64,000 bases of DNA from Parvibaculum sp045863935 (GTDB lineage: Bacteria > Pseudomonadota > Alphaproteobacteria > Parvibaculales > Parvibaculaceae). The translations under genes and the position numbers were made by a program. Below are positions 8,044 to 17,228 of the stretch, in pieces; positions within the stretch are counted from its first letter, which is position 1; every line of letters starts with the position of its first letter. The notes beneath the pieces were generated by a model. That model ran no database searches. It was not told where the DNA came from and worked only from the letters and a program-made list of their open reading frames with translations. The stretch covers positions 1 to 64,000 of the forward strand of contig NZ_BTVP01000018.1 in NCBI RefSeq assembly GCF_045863935.1, in the 5' to 3' direction.

Positions 8044-9372
8044 TCAGAGAAAGCGGATCGCGAGGCCCAGCACGGCGGCAACGCCGAGCACGGGCAGCAT
8101 CCCGGCCTTGAACCTCAGCACGGCGACGACCGCCGCTACGCTCAGCGCAAGCGCCCATGGATCGAGCGTCGCGACATTCGGCACAAACAACCTGAAAATC
8201 GCAAAGCGCGTTTCGGCCACCTCGCCGAACAACACGTGAAGCCCGAACCAGACCGCAAGGTTCGCAATCACGCCGACCACCGCCGCCGTAATCGCGGTGA
8301 AGGCGGCGTTGAGGCTCTTCACGTTTCTGAGCCGCTCCACGTAAGGCGCGCCGAGAAAAATCCACAGGAAGCACGGCGCGAACGTCACCCAGGTCGTGAT
8401 CGCCGCGCCCGCGATCCCGCCGGCCATCGGGTCGAGCCCGGTCTCACCGCGATAGGCGCCGAGGAAGCCCACAAACTGCAGCACCATGATCAGCGGCCCC
8501 GGTGTCGTCTCCGCAAGCCCGAGCCCGTCCAGCATTTCGCCCGCATTGAGCCAGCCGAAATTCTGCACGGCTTCCTGCGCCACATAGGCAAGCACCGCAT
8601 AGGCGCCGCCAAAGGTCACCACCGCCATCTTCGAAAAGAAGACCGCTTCCTGCGTGAAGACATGGCTCGCGCCGAACGCGAGGAGAAGCGCGGCAACCGG
8701 CCCGAGCCACACCGTCAACCCGATGACAAGCGTTGCGATCATGCGGAGAAAGGATCGCCCGGCACGGACGCCGTTTCCATTCGCTGTCCCTTTCTCCTCT
8801 GCCGGCAACGCCTCGCCGAAAACCGAAGGCGAAACGCGGACAGCCGCGAACCCGAAAAGCGCGGCCCCCAGCACCACCACCGGGAAAGGAACATCGAGGA
8901 AGAAGATCGCCGCGAAGGCCGCCGCCGCCACGGCGTAAAGCGCGCCGGTCTTCATCACGCGCTTGGAAATGCGGATCAACGCCTCGATCACGATGGCGAA
9001 GACCGCCGCCTTGATGCCGAAGAAGAGCGCCTCCACGAAGGCAAGCTCCGCATAGGCCGCATAAAGCACGCTCAAGGCGAGCATCACCGCGACGCCCGGC
9101 AGGATGAACATGAGCCCTGCCGCCAGCCCCCCTCTCACGCCATGCAGCAGCCAGCCCGAATAGGTCGCAAGCTGCTGCGCCTCGGGCCCCGGCAGCAGCA
9201 TGCAGAAATTCAGCGCATGCAGGAATTGCGGCTCGGAAAGCCACTTCTTCTCTTCCACGAGAATGCGATGCATGAGGGCGATCTGCCCCGCCGGACCGCC
9301 AAAGCTCAGAAGACCGATCTTCACCCAGACGCGGAAAGCCTCGCGGAAAGGCACGGAACTGGCAACGGTCAT
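8044..9372 (-). CDS. chrA: ChrA-family chromate transporter
   Basis: 442 aa membrane protein with two homologous ChrA halves. The first begins KIGLLSFGGPAGQIALMH and contains NFCMLLPGPEAQQLATYSGWLLHG; the second has KMAVVTFGGAYAVLAYVAQEA and LGLAETTPGPLIMVLQFVGF. This is the long-chain form. ChrA proteins export chromate or take part in sulfate-analogue transport. The ATG at 9372 follows GGAGAGG; the open frame upstream of it is Arg/Cys-rich and does not look coding. Divergent from the TPR/oxygenase gene. Confidence 0.9.
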   Translation of the reverse strand: MTVASSVPFREAFRVWVKIGLLSFGGPAGQIALMHRILVEEKKWLSEPQFLHALNFCMLLPGPEAQQLATYSGWLLHGVRGGLAAGLMFILPGVAVMLALSVLYAAYAELAFVEALFFGIKAAVFAIVIEALIRISKRVMKTGALYAVAAAAFAAIFFLDVPFPVVVLGAALFGFAAVRVSPSVFGEALPAEEKGTANGNGVRAGRSFLRMIATLVIGLTVWLGPVAALLLAFGASHVFTQEAVFFSKMAVVTFGGAYAVLAYVAQEAVQNFGWLNAGEMLDGLGLAETTPGPLIMVLQFVGFLGAYRGETGLDPMAGGIAGAAITTWVTFAPCFLWIFLGAPYVERLRNVKSLNAAFTAITAAVVGVIANLAVWFGLHVLFGEVAETRFAIFRLFVPNVATLDPWALALSVAAVVAVLRFKAGMLPVLGVAAVLGLAIRFL

Positions 9373-9552
9373 AGCGTTAACGGCCTCTCCGGAAAGGCGA
9401 TTCACAAGCTCGCCCCGGCAATATGACACCCGATTGCGACGCTTGCAGCCGCTTGTTCGCCTTCGCGACTCGCAGGAGCATTGACGCGCTGCCCGGCGCT
9501 GTGCAGTTTGAGCCCCCATTCTGAAAGCGTATCTGCCTGAAAGGGTATCGGC

Positions 9553-10983
9553 TTGACGACGCAATCCCCGGAAGCGCCCGCGCTTCCCGCGCACTATCGC
9601 GAAATCCTGACACTGATGAAGGAAGGCCGCCGCAAGGTGGCGGAGGAGCGCTGCCGCGCCCTGCTCGCCGAGATCCCCACGGACGCCGACCTCATGGCCC
9701 TGCTCGCTTCGATCATCGTGGAGCGCGGCGCATTCGACGAAGCCGAAAACCTCCTGCGGCATTCCCTCAAGCTAGCGCCAACCGAGCCGACGCCCTGGAT
9801 CAATCTTGGCCGTCTTCTGCAACAGACAGGGCAATGGGCCGAGGCCGTGCAGGTCTATGAGCACGCGACCGGTCTTTTCCCCACACATCCCATGCTCGCC
9901 GCAACGCTCGGCCAGCTCTATCAGCGCGCAAACCGCTTCGCCGATGCCGAAACGCAATACCGCAATGCCATCGCGAATGGCGGCGTCCCGGCGCTCAATG
10001 TCCAGCTCGGCATGGTGCTGCTCCGGCAAGAGCGCGTGGACGAGGCGATCGACGCTTTCAACACGGCCATCGCCCACAATCCGAACCTCGCCGCCGCCTA
10101 CGGCAATCTCGGCAATGCGCTGCAGAAAAAGGGCGACATGGAAGCGGCCGCGGCGGCTTATGAAAAGGCCGTGGCGCTCAATCCGAAAGACACGGTTTCC
10201 TATGTCAGCCTCGGCATGGCGCAGTTGAAGCTCGGGCAGGCGCGCGAAGCGGCCGAAATCTTCGAGCGCGCCCTCGCGGTCCATGGTCCCGAGCGCCGCG
10301 CCGCCGCATGGCTGCCTTATGCCCGCGCGCAGGAATTCGGCGAAATGCCCACCGGCTACCGCGCCGAGATGGGCGAACTCGTCTCCCGCCACAAGCTCAC
10401 CCCGCCCGAGACCTATGCGTCCATGGCAGACCTCAACGCCGCCCTTGCCGCTGCCCTCGATGAAGACCCGACGCTCGTCTGGGAACCCGCCGGCAAGGCG
10501 ACACGCAAGGGCGGTCAGACCGGCCTCCTCCTCGATGCGCCGCGCGAGCCTTTCATTGCCTTCGAAAAAATGCTCCGCAAGGCGATCGACGCACATTTCG
10601 ACACGATCCGCCTGCAGCCCGGCCACCCTTATCGCTGCCAGGTGCCAAAGACCTACCACCTCGATCTCTGGGGCACGCTCCTTTCCGAAGGCGGACACCA
10701 GCATTCGCATATCCATGTCGGCGGCTGGATGAGCGGCGTCTACTACGTCTCTCTGCCCTCCTCACTCGGCAAGGGCGAAGGAAGCAAGGACGGCTGGATC
10801 GAGTTCGGCAATCCGCCGCCGGAGTTCGACGCCGTCTTCGAACCGATGACGATCACCTTCGAGCCGCGCGTGGGAGATGCCTTCTTCTTCCCCTCCTACC
10901 TCTTCCACCGGACGCTGCCCTTCTCGGGCAATGAGCGGCGCATCAGCCTCGCCTTCGACGTGAAACCGACAAGCTGGCGCTGA
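9553..10983 (+). CDS. TPR protein fused to a 2-oxoglutarate/Fe(II) oxygenase-like domain
   Basis: 476 aa. Residues ~15-265 hold about six to seven tetratricopeptide repeats (for example AAAYGNLGNALQKKGDMEAA). Residues ~330-475 form a putative 2OG-Fe(II) oxygenase domain with GHQHSHIHVGGWMSGVYYVS supplying metal-ligand candidates, and GDAFFFPSYLFHRTLPF with distal His and then NERRISLAFDV for 2-oxoglutarate binding. The start is TTG at 9553 with AAGGG 7 nt upstream. The next gene is a second Fe(II)/2OG oxygenase, so a shared modification process is possible. Substrate unknown. Confidence 0.85.
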   Translation: MTTQSPEAPALPAHYREILTLMKEGRRKVAEERCRALLAEIPTDADLMALLASIIVERGAFDEAENLLRHSLKLAPTEPTPWINLGRLLQQTGQWAEAVQVYEHATGLFPTHPMLAATLGQLYQRANRFADAETQYRNAIANGGVPALNVQLGMVLLRQERVDEAIDAFNTAIAHNPNLAAAYGNLGNALQKKGDMEAAAAAYEKAVALNPKDTVSYVSLGMAQLKLGQAREAAEIFERALAVHGPERRAAAWLPYARAQEFGEMPTGYRAEMGELVSRHKLTPPETYASMADLNAALAAALDEDPTLVWEPAGKATRKGGQTGLLLDAPREPFIAFEKMLRKAIDAHFDTIRLQPGHPYRCQVPKTYHLDLWGTLLSEGGHQHSHIHVGGWMSGVYYVSLPSSLGKGEGSKDGWIEFGNPPPEFDAVFEPMTITFEPRVGDAFFFPSYLFHRTLPFSGNERRISLAFDVKPTSWR

Positions 10984-11025
10984 CGCAACCCTTGCGCTTA
11001 TCATCGCGGCCTGTGGGAGGACACC

Positions 11026-11835
11026 ATGACACCGGAAGATAAGGCCCGCCACGTCGCGGCAGTGGAAGCGGACGGCTACACCATCGTGCATGACACGATC
11101 GAGCCCGCCCTCCTCGACGAATTGAACGACACGCTGCTCCGCCTGGAGCGCGACATGAACATCGTGCCCGCGAAGAATGGCTTCGAAGGCCACCACACCG
11201 TCCGCATCTACAATCTGCTCGCCCTCGCGCCGGTCTTTCAGCGCATTCCCGTCCACGCGAATGTCCTGCCGGTGGTCGAAGGCGTGCTGGACGAAGGCTG
11301 CCTCGTCTCCTCGCTCTCGTCGATCTCCATCGACCCCGGCGAGAAGGCGCAGCCAATCCATGCCGACGATCAGGTGATGCCGGCGGCCAAGCCGCACATC
11401 CCCTTCGTCTGCAATTCCATGTGGGCGTTGACCGACTTCACCGAGGAGAACGGCGCCACGCGCATCATTCCCGGTTCGCATAAGCGCGATGCCTCTCCCG
11501 AATACGGAACGCACTACGACAGCATCCCCGCCGAAATGCCGAAGGGCTCCGTCCTCATCTGGCATGGCAGTCTCTGGCACGGCGGCGGCGCCAACCGCTC
11601 GTCAAAACGCCGCGTCGGCATCGCCATGAATTACTGCGCGGGATTTATTCGCCAGCAGGAAAACCAGCAGCTCGGCTTGCCCCTCGGCCTCGTGAAGACG
11701 TTCGAGCCCCGCCTGCAGGAACTTTGCGGCTTCGGCACCTATCGCAGCCTCATCGGTCACATCGACAAGAAGACGCCCGCCCAGCGCCTGCTTGGCGAGG
11801 AACGCGACTTCAAGTCGATCTGGGATCTCGCTTAG
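11026..11835 (+). CDS. Phytanoyl-CoA dioxygenase (PhyH) family protein
   Basis: 269 aa. The double-stranded beta-helix core shows the H-x-D metal motif in QPIHADDQVMP, a distal His in LWHGGGANRSSKRRVGIAMNY and the following Arg for 2-oxoglutarate. IPGSHKRDASPEY is typical of PhyH enzymes. It has GGGAGG 6 nt before the ATG and follows the TPR/oxygenase gene by 42 nt. It overlaps the convergent HAD gene by 4 nt. Hydroxylation of a small molecule or lipid is expected; the substrate is not known. Confidence 0.87.
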   Translation: MTPEDKARHVAAVEADGYTIVHDTIEPALLDELNDTLLRLERDMNIVPAKNGFEGHHTVRIYNLLALAPVFQRIPVHANVLPVVEGVLDEGCLVSSLSSISIDPGEKAQPIHADDQVMPAAKPHIPFVCNSMWALTDFTEENGATRIIPGSHKRDASPEYGTHYDSIPAEMPKGSVLIWHGSLWHGGGANRSSKRRVGIAMNYCAGFIRQQENQQLGLPLGLVKTFEPRLQELCGFGTYRSLIGHIDKKTPAQRLLGEERDFKSIWDLA

Positions 11836-12578
11836 TCCAGCAGCGCTGGCAGCAGTGTGATGTCCGCGATGACATGATCGGCGAGCGGCGCGAGGTCCGC
11901 CTCCCCGCTCGTTCCCGTCAGCACGCCGACAAGAAGCCCCGCCCCCGCGCCGCGGCCCATTTCGAGGTCGTGCATGTTGTCGCCCACCACGGCGATGTCG
12001 GCGGGCGCCAGCCCCGACGCCGCGCAAAAGGCGAGCGCCATGCCGGGTCCGGGTTTCGCACCGTGCCCGCTGTCATACCCGGCCGCGAAGTCGATATAGT
12101 CCGAAAGCCCGAAGCGCAGGATCGTCCCCGCCGCCGATGCTGCCACATCGTTCGTCGCAATGCCGAGCGTCAAACCCCTTCCCTTCATCGCCTGAAAATA
12201 GACGCCGAGATCGGTGACGGGGATGGAACGCTCCGGCCCGAGTTCGGCGAAATAGCCGTCGAGCCGCGCGACGAGCCTCTCCCGGTCGCTGACGCCGAGC
12301 AGGCCGCGCCAGGCATCGGCAAGCGCGAATGTGTCCCCCGCCGCCGCGATGCTCCCGGCCTCGAAGCGGCCCGTTTCCTCCCTGTACCCGATGGAAGCGA
12401 GCATCGCCGGTACGAGCGAAACCTGCCCGCCCGCCAGCGCGGCCGCCACTTCGCTCAGGATCGGCCCCCAGGTGCCGTGATAGTCGAAAAGCGTCCCGTC
12501 CTTGTCGAACAGCACGCCCCTTATGCGGCCACGCCCCGCATTTCCTCCGTTTTTCCTCATCTTGTTCCGTTCCGGCAC
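11832..12578 (-). CDS. HAD-superfamily hydrolase (phosphoglycolate phosphatase-like)
   Basis: 248 aa. Motif I is GVLFDKDGTLFDYHGTW (nucleophile Asp and acid Asp), motif II TLGIATND with Thr in place of the first Ser/Thr region, motif III Lys in GAKPGPGMAL and motif IV IAVVGDNMHDLEMGRGAGAG. A C1-type helical cap lies between motifs I and II. Gph-like enzymes dephosphorylate small phosphomonoesters such as 2-phosphoglycolate. Either Met1 or Met7 could start translation. Confidence 0.88.
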   Translation of the reverse strand: MPERNKMRKNGGNAGRGRIRGVLFDKDGTLFDYHGTWGPILSEVAAALAGGQVSLVPAMLASIGYREETGRFEAGSIAAAGDTFALADAWRGLLGVSDRERLVARLDGYFAELGPERSIPVTDLGVYFQAMKGRGLTLGIATNDVAASAAGTILRFGLSDYIDFAAGYDSGHGAKPGPGMALAFCAASGLAPADIAVVGDNMHDLEMGRGAGAGLLVGVLTGTSGEADLAPLADHVIADITLLPALLD

Positions 12579-12635
12579 AGTTCCGGCTTATAGTGCCGCC
12601 AGGTACGCCGTGCAAGAAGTCGGGAGAACGCCGCC

Positions 12636-12923
12636 ATGCGAACCTTCAAGATCGTTATCGCCGTGGTCCTGATAGCGCTGCTCGTCGGCGTGACAGGCGC
12701 AATCTACATGCAGAGCGAAGCCGCGGCGATTTCCGTTGGCTCCCTCCTCGGGCTGGTGCTTCTGTCCTTCCTCTACGACAACTGGAGCGTCCTCTTCGGC
12801 GGCGGTTCTGCCGCCGCACGAGCCCCCCGCGGCAAGTCGGGCGTCGCCATCGGCCAGGCCGCAGCTCTCACCCGCTTCGGCGAGGGCGAGGTCCGCGGCG
12901 CACCGGGCTACAAGGGCGGCTGA
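12636..12923 (+). CDS. Small membrane protein of unknown function
   Basis: 95 aa. Two hydrophobic segments (about residues 4-25 and 33-52) are followed by a Gly/Ala-rich, basic tail without recognisable motifs. GGGAG lies upstream of the ATG at 12636. It stands alone between the HAD gene and the convergent nitroreductase. No family recognised. Confidence 0.65.
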   Translation: MRTFKIVIAVVLIALLVGVTGAIYMQSEAAAISVGSLLGLVLLSFLYDNWSVLFGGGSAAARAPRGKSGVAIGQAAALTRFGEGEVRGAPGYKGG

Positions 12924-12926
12924 CGC

Positions 12927-13514
12927 CTAGCCCTCGCGCGGACGCCACTCCGACGTGATCTCCGAAAGCTCCGGGCGCGGACGTTCGTCCTTCGCCACGC
13001 TCTCGCTGCCGAAATAGAGATAACCCGCAATCTTCTCGTTCTCGCCGAGCCCGAGTTCCCGGTTCACATCGGCATCGAACGCATACCACTCGGTCAGCCA
13101 CTGCGCGCCGAAGCCGAGCGCCGTCGCCGCAATCAGCATGTTCTGGCAGACCGCACCGGCCGAAAGAAGCTGCTCCCATTCCGGAATCTTGATCCCCGGC
13201 GTCACCCGCGACACCACAGCGACCACCACCGGCGCGCGCGTCAGGCGGCCCGCCTCGAACTCGATCTGCTCGCCCGTAGCCCGCGGCTCCACCTTGGCGT
13301 AGATGCGCGCAAGCACCTCGCCGAATTGCCGCCGGGCCTCACCCTTGAAGAGGATAAAACGCCACGGCGCGAGCTTGCCATGATCCGGCACGCGCGCGCC
13401 GGCCCGCAGGATCGTCTGGAGTTCTTCCTCGCCGGGCCCCGGCTCCACCATGGTGAGGGCCTTCGCGGAGCGCCTTGTCAGCAGAAGGTCGATCGTCTCC
13501 GGGGATTTCGGCAC
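12927..13514 (-). CDS. Nitroreductase-family oxidoreductase
   Basis: 195 aa FMN-binding nitroreductase fold of the YdjA type: N-terminal LLTRRSAKALTM (FMN phosphate Arg pair), APWRFILFKGEARRQFGE, and FGAQWLTEWYAFD near the C-terminal FMN loop. The start is GTG at 13514, 5 nt after AAAGGAG; the open frame further upstream lacks coding character. Reduces nitro, quinone or enone compounds using NAD(P)H. Divergent from the outer-membrane-like protein. Confidence 0.85.
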   Translation of the reverse strand: MPKSPETIDLLLTRRSAKALTMVEPGPGEEELQTILRAGARVPDHGKLAPWRFILFKGEARRQFGEVLARIYAKVEPRATGEQIEFEAGRLTRAPVVVAVVSRVTPGIKIPEWEQLLSAGAVCQNMLIAATALGFGAQWLTEWYAFDADVNRELGLGENEKIAGYLYFGSESVAKDERPRPELSEITSEWRPREG

Positions 13515-13624
13515 GGTGGCTCCTTTGCGCACTGTCGGGTAAGGCCCGGTTTTACTTATGGCCCCCGCTTTACTTAGGCAAGCCCACCCGTCAACATATC
13601 CCCTCCGGGGATGGGGGCATTCCA

Positions 13625-14446
13625 TTGCAACAACTCTCTTCGTGCAGGGCGGCGATCCTGCCCGCCGCGCTCGCCGTTCTGCTGTGGGCGGGCGATGCAC
13701 AAGCAGGCGGCTGGCCGCTCGAGCCCGGCACGGGCGAGGTCATTGTCAGCTTCACCCGGCTTTCCGCCGACGAGCGCTTTGAGTCCGACGGCACGAAGCG
13801 CTGGACGAGCCACTACACCAAACTCGAAGTCTCGCCCTACGCCGAATACGGCCTCACAAACTGGCTGACGCTGATCGGCGAGGCTGCCTGGTCGCGGCAG
13901 GAGACGGATTTCTTCGGCACCGAATATGCCGACGAGGATTTCACGCGGCTGAAAGCGGGCGGACGTATCTCGCTCGGCGACTGGGAAGAGACGAGGTTTT
14001 CGTTCCAGCCTCTGGCAACGCTCCATCTCGCCTCGACGAGCGACGACCCCTCCGCCACAAGAAGTGGCGACATGGATATCGAACTTGGTCTCGTGCTCGC
14101 GCGCAGCGATACCGTCTGGAACATGGAGATGTTCTCGGTGCAGGAAATCGCCTGGAACTACCGCGACCGCGGCAGGCCCGCCGAAGCACGAGCCGACGTG
14201 ACGCTCGGCGCGAAGCCTTGGGCCAGCACCATGCTGCTTCTGAAAAGCCTCAACACCACGGCACTGGGCCCGACCGATGTGGGCGATTCCTACACCGCCA
14301 ACAAGGTTGCCCTCTCGTTGGTTCAAGCCCTGCCCGAGGACCTCGCCCCCGGCGTCTCGCTGGAAGTCGGCATGGAACGGACGATCGCCGGGCAAAACAC
14401 CGTCGACGGCACGACATGGCGCCTCGGCCTCTGGTACCGCTTCTGA
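13625..14446 (+). CDS. Secreted beta-barrel-like protein of unknown function
   Basis: 273 aa. The N-terminus is a signal peptide (AAILPAALAVLLWAGDAQA, cleavage before GGW). The mature part has alternating polar/aromatic strands (for example HYTKLEVSPYAEYGLTNWLTLIGEAAW) and ends in a terminal Phe (GLWYRF), the pattern of an outer membrane beta-barrel. The start is probably TTG at 13625 after GGGGG; no ATG or GTG gives a proper signal peptide. No named family recognised. Confidence 0.7.
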   Translation: MQQLSSCRAAILPAALAVLLWAGDAQAGGWPLEPGTGEVIVSFTRLSADERFESDGTKRWTSHYTKLEVSPYAEYGLTNWLTLIGEAAWSRQETDFFGTEYADEDFTRLKAGGRISLGDWEETRFSFQPLATLHLASTSDDPSATRSGDMDIELGLVLARSDTVWNMEMFSVQEIAWNYRDRGRPAEARADVTLGAKPWASTMLLLKSLNTTALGPTDVGDSYTANKVALSLVQALPEDLAPGVSLEVGMERTIAGQNTVDGTTWRLGLWYRF

Positions 14447-14447
14447 C

Positions 14448-16202
14448 TCAGGGCCCGGTGGAAGCTCGAACGCTCTCCCCTGAAACGCTCTCCGCCTTCA
14501 CCTCGCCGATGAGCCCAAGCACATCCGTCTCGGGCGGCACATCGCTGCCGCTTCCGGGCACCGCCGCCTTCAGGTCGGCAAGCGTGAACCCCATCCTCAC
14601 ATCGTAGGCGCGCTCCGTCTGGTTGCGGAGCCGCCGCTGCGCCTCGTACCAGGCGCGCTTCGTCGCGCCGTCCGGACAGGTTGCGAGTTCTTCCGCCGCC
14701 GTCGCACCCCAGCGCAGTTCCGGACAGTGATGCGGGTCGAAAGAAAAGTCGAAAAGCCGCGCACGCGCCTCCTCGAAGCCGAGCCGCCGCGCCGATCCGT
14801 CGCTCGCCGTGTAGACGACCTCGCAGGCCTCCGCTTCCTGCCGGTAGGCCTCTGCGATGTCGCGCGCCACATCGTCGCCCTCATAGTCGAGTTTCGGATC
14901 GCCCGTTTCCGCCATCTCGGCGAAGCGCGCGATCTGTTCGCGAAGTTCCACGAACGACGTCTTCAGCCGCGCGTCGCGCGAGGGCGTCGAATAGGTCTCC
15001 CAGTCGCCGGAGGTGCCGTAGATATTGTCGGGCAAACGCCCCGGCTGCGCGCGGCTGCTGAGCCCCGCCTTCACGGCAATGTCGATCGACTGCGCGCGAT
15101 AGTGCAGGTCGTCGCAAAGCTCGCGCACCATCAGCCGCGCTTCCCCCACGGGCTCGTAGGCGACATCGCCCTTCGCCAACGCGGCCCTCACATAGTCGTA
15201 ATAGTCGAGCCGTTCGCCCTTGTAGACGAAGCGCGCGCCCATCCACTGCGTCGCGCGAGGGTTTTCCGTGCCGAAAAACTGCTCGTCCGACCAGTCGGCA
15301 AGCGCATCGTCCGCCGCAAGTTCGACGCGCCCGCCATACCACGTGCCGTCCGCGCCTTGTTTCGCGCCTGTGAGTTTCGCCGGCCGCCAGTTCTTGAAAC
15401 CCGCGCCCATCGGCGCCGACGCCCGCACGAACCGCTTGCCATAGGACCCGCGCGTCAGCGAATTGTCCGGATGCGCATCGATGAAGCGGATGCGCCCGTC
15501 ATCCTCCACCTTGTAGACGACAGCGACATGCCCGTTCGGATCGTAGATCACCGTTCCCGGACGGATCGCCCCGCGCGCAATCGTTACGGGATAGAAATCG
15601 AAAAGCTGGCCCTTCGTCTCACCCGGCGCGAACCGGTACATCGCGCTCGACACGACATTGTTGATCGCGTTGAGAACGCTCCGCCCGTTCGGAAACGCGC
15701 CCTCCAGATGCGGCAGCACATCCGTTCGCGCATAGACGTAATTACCATACCGCGAATAACGCAGATCGTTGGAATGGCCGACCGCCGCCACGCCGCTCGT
15801 GTAGGAGAAGGGCAAGCCGTTCTTCCACGCGAAATAGGCCCGGAGCGCATAAGGCAGGTCCGCGCAATCGGCATAGAAGAACATGCCTTTCGGATCGCTC
15901 GCCCGGTAGATGTTGTGCGGCCCCTTCAGGCACTCGTCGAAGGTCCGGCATTGGCTTTCGCCGATCGCCGTCACGAACTCGCCGAAGGCGCGTTCGTCGC
16001 TCTCCTTCCATTCCGTCTTGGTGATGCGCCAGCGGAAGGCTTCGGGCGTCTGATAATAGGCGGGATCGATCGTCTCGGCGCCGCTCGCCACCGGCGCCAT
16101 CGTCGCGGTGCCGGACTCTGTCGCCTCCGCTGCCCCCGCTCCCGGAACACAAGCCACCACGAGCGCGAAAACCGCACCCTGCCATGTCCTCATGCGCGTC
16201 AT
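14448..16202 (-). CDS. Large secreted cysteine-peptidase-like protein
   Basis: 584 aa with a signal peptide (TWQGAVFALVVACVPGAGA). Around residues 90-125 the sequence FFYADCADLPYALRAYFAW looks like a papain/transglutaminase-like nucleophile Cys, and NGHVAVVYKVEDDGRIRFIDAHPDNS supplies a His and following acidic/Asn residues. The C-terminal half (~350-584) is helical and charged with no motif I recognise. The start at 16202 follows GAGGGG and gives the signal peptide directly. Its stop lies 1 nt from the convergent barrel-like gene. Peptidase or amidase activity is inference. Confidence 0.7.
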   Translation of the reverse strand: MTRMRTWQGAVFALVVACVPGAGAAEATESGTATMAPVASGAETIDPAYYQTPEAFRWRITKTEWKESDERAFGEFVTAIGESQCRTFDECLKGPHNIYRASDPKGMFFYADCADLPYALRAYFAWKNGLPFSYTSGVAAVGHSNDLRYSRYGNYVYARTDVLPHLEGAFPNGRSVLNAINNVVSSAMYRFAPGETKGQLFDFYPVTIARGAIRPGTVIYDPNGHVAVVYKVEDDGRIRFIDAHPDNSLTRGSYGKRFVRASAPMGAGFKNWRPAKLTGAKQGADGTWYGGRVELAADDALADWSDEQFFGTENPRATQWMGARFVYKGERLDYYDYVRAALAKGDVAYEPVGEARLMVRELCDDLHYRAQSIDIAVKAGLSSRAQPGRLPDNIYGTSGDWETYSTPSRDARLKTSFVELREQIARFAEMAETGDPKLDYEGDDVARDIAEAYRQEAEACEVVYTASDGSARRLGFEEARARLFDFSFDPHHCPELRWGATAAEELATCPDGATKRAWYEAQRRLRNQTERAYDVRMGFTLADLKAAVPGSGSDVPPETDVLGLIGEVKAESVSGESVRASTGP

Positions 16203-16270
16203 GTTCGAAAGCCCCTCGCCGGCGTTCTGCAACAGCACCCCTGCGCACATTTAACCATAGCCACACGCTC

Positions 16271-16289
16271 CCTGTCCGATGCGGACAGG
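16271..16289. promoter_or_regulatory. Inverted repeat between divergent genes
   Basis: CCTGTCC and GGACAGG form a perfect 7-bp stem with a 5-nt loop, in the region between the secreted peptidase-like gene and the arsR-type gene. Operator or 5' UTR hairpin. Confidence 0.4.
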
Positions 16290-16308
16290 CCATGTTTTAA
16301 TTTTCATA

Positions 16309-16336
16309 TTGACTTAATTAAGCATATACATAAATA
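16309..16336 (+). promoter_or_regulatory. Promoter of the ArsR/SRPBCC operon
   Basis: TTGACT at 16309-16314 and TAAATA at 16331-16336 are spaced 16 bp apart in an unusually AT-rich stretch. The direct repeats AAGCATAT and AAGCACAT around the -10 region could be the binding site of the encoded ArsR-type repressor. Confidence 0.5.
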
Positions 16337-16343
16337 TAAGCAC

Positions 16344-16655
16344 ATGGAGACATTCGCAGCCCTCGCCGACCCCACCAGGCGCCAGATCGTTGAAATGCTG
16401 GCGGCGGGCGAACTCGCCGCCGGCGACATCGCACGCCGCTTCGAGATGAGCGCCCCCGCCGTCTCGCAGCATCTGAAGGCACTGAAATCGGCGCACCTTG
16501 TCCGCGTCCGCGTCGACGCGCAGCGCCGCATCTATTCGCTCGATCCGGAAGGGCTGAAAGACATGGAGACCTGGCTCGCCAATATCCGCCGCTTCTGGGG
16601 TCCGAAACTCGACGCGCTGGAAAGCGCCCTCAACGCAGAGAAGGACAGGAAATGA
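16344..16655 (+). CDS. ArsR-family transcriptional regulator
   Basis: 103 aa winged helix. ALADPTRRQIVEMLAAGELAAGDIARRF and MSAPAVSQHLKALKSAHLV form the HTH, followed by a wing and a short C-terminal helix. No metal-binding Cys pair is present, so this belongs to the non-metal ArsR group that is paired with SRPBCC proteins. It overlaps the next gene by 4 nt (ATGA), so the two are translationally coupled and probably auto-regulated. Confidence 0.9.
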   Translation: METFAALADPTRRQIVEMLAAGELAAGDIARRFEMSAPAVSQHLKALKSAHLVRVRVDAQRRIYSLDPEGLKDMETWLANIRRFWGPKLDALESALNAEKDRK

Positions 16656-17206
16656 CAAGCACCCTCGACACCTACGGCAGACTGATCGACAAGAACACGG
16701 TGCGCTTCGAGCGCCTTCTCCCCGGCCCTATCGAGCGTGTCTGGGGGTATCTGACCGACAAGGAACTGCGCGGACGCTGGTTCGCCGCCGGGCCGATGGA
16801 GCCTCGCGTCGGCGGCAAGATGGACATCGTCTTTGACAACAACAATCTCGGGCCCCACCCCGAGCAGCCGCCGAAGCGCTTCGAAAAATATGGCGGCCCC
16901 TTCGACAGCAAGCATGTCGTCACCGTCTGGGAACCGCCTCACCGTCTCGGATTCACCTGGGACGACGACCTCGACCCCGCAGGCTGCGTCGTCGAATTCG
17001 AACTATCCGAAGAAGCCGGCAAGGTCCGCCTCGTCCTCACCCATCGCCGCCTTTCCGGCATCGACGGTGCGATCAACGTCTCCGGCGGCTGGCACACGCA
17101 TCTCCAGATGCTCGCCGAGCAGCTCGAAGGCGATCCGAAGACGCCGTTCTGGAGCGCCTTCGATGGCGTGGAAGAGGAATACCGGAAGCGTTACACCGGC
17201 AAGTGA
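16652..17206 (+). CDS. SRPBCC/AHSA1-family protein
   Basis: 184 aa START-like (Bet v1) fold: FERLLPGPIERVWGYLTDKELRGRWF at the N-terminus, VVTVWEPPHRLGFTW, and the C-terminal helix GGWHTHLQMLAEQLEG. Proteins of this type bind hydrophobic ligands in a large cavity and are commonly encoded with an ArsR regulator, as here. The ligand is unknown. Confidence 0.87.
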   Translation: MTSTLDTYGRLIDKNTVRFERLLPGPIERVWGYLTDKELRGRWFAAGPMEPRVGGKMDIVFDNNNLGPHPEQPPKRFEKYGGPFDSKHVVTVWEPPHRLGFTWDDDLDPAGCVVEFELSEEAGKVRLVLTHRRLSGIDGAINVSGGWHTHLQMLAEQLEGDPKTPFWSAFDGVEEEYRKRYTGK

Positions 17207-17228
17207 AAGACGCTTGCGCCCTTCCAAA

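Noticed and set aside
14727..16655. Long open frame on the plus strand opposite the secreted peptidase-like gene, ending in the ArsR gene
   Set aside because: Its first ~540 codons are Arg/His/Ala-rich shadow sequence of the opposite gene; only the last 103 codons, from 16344, are a real ArsR gene.
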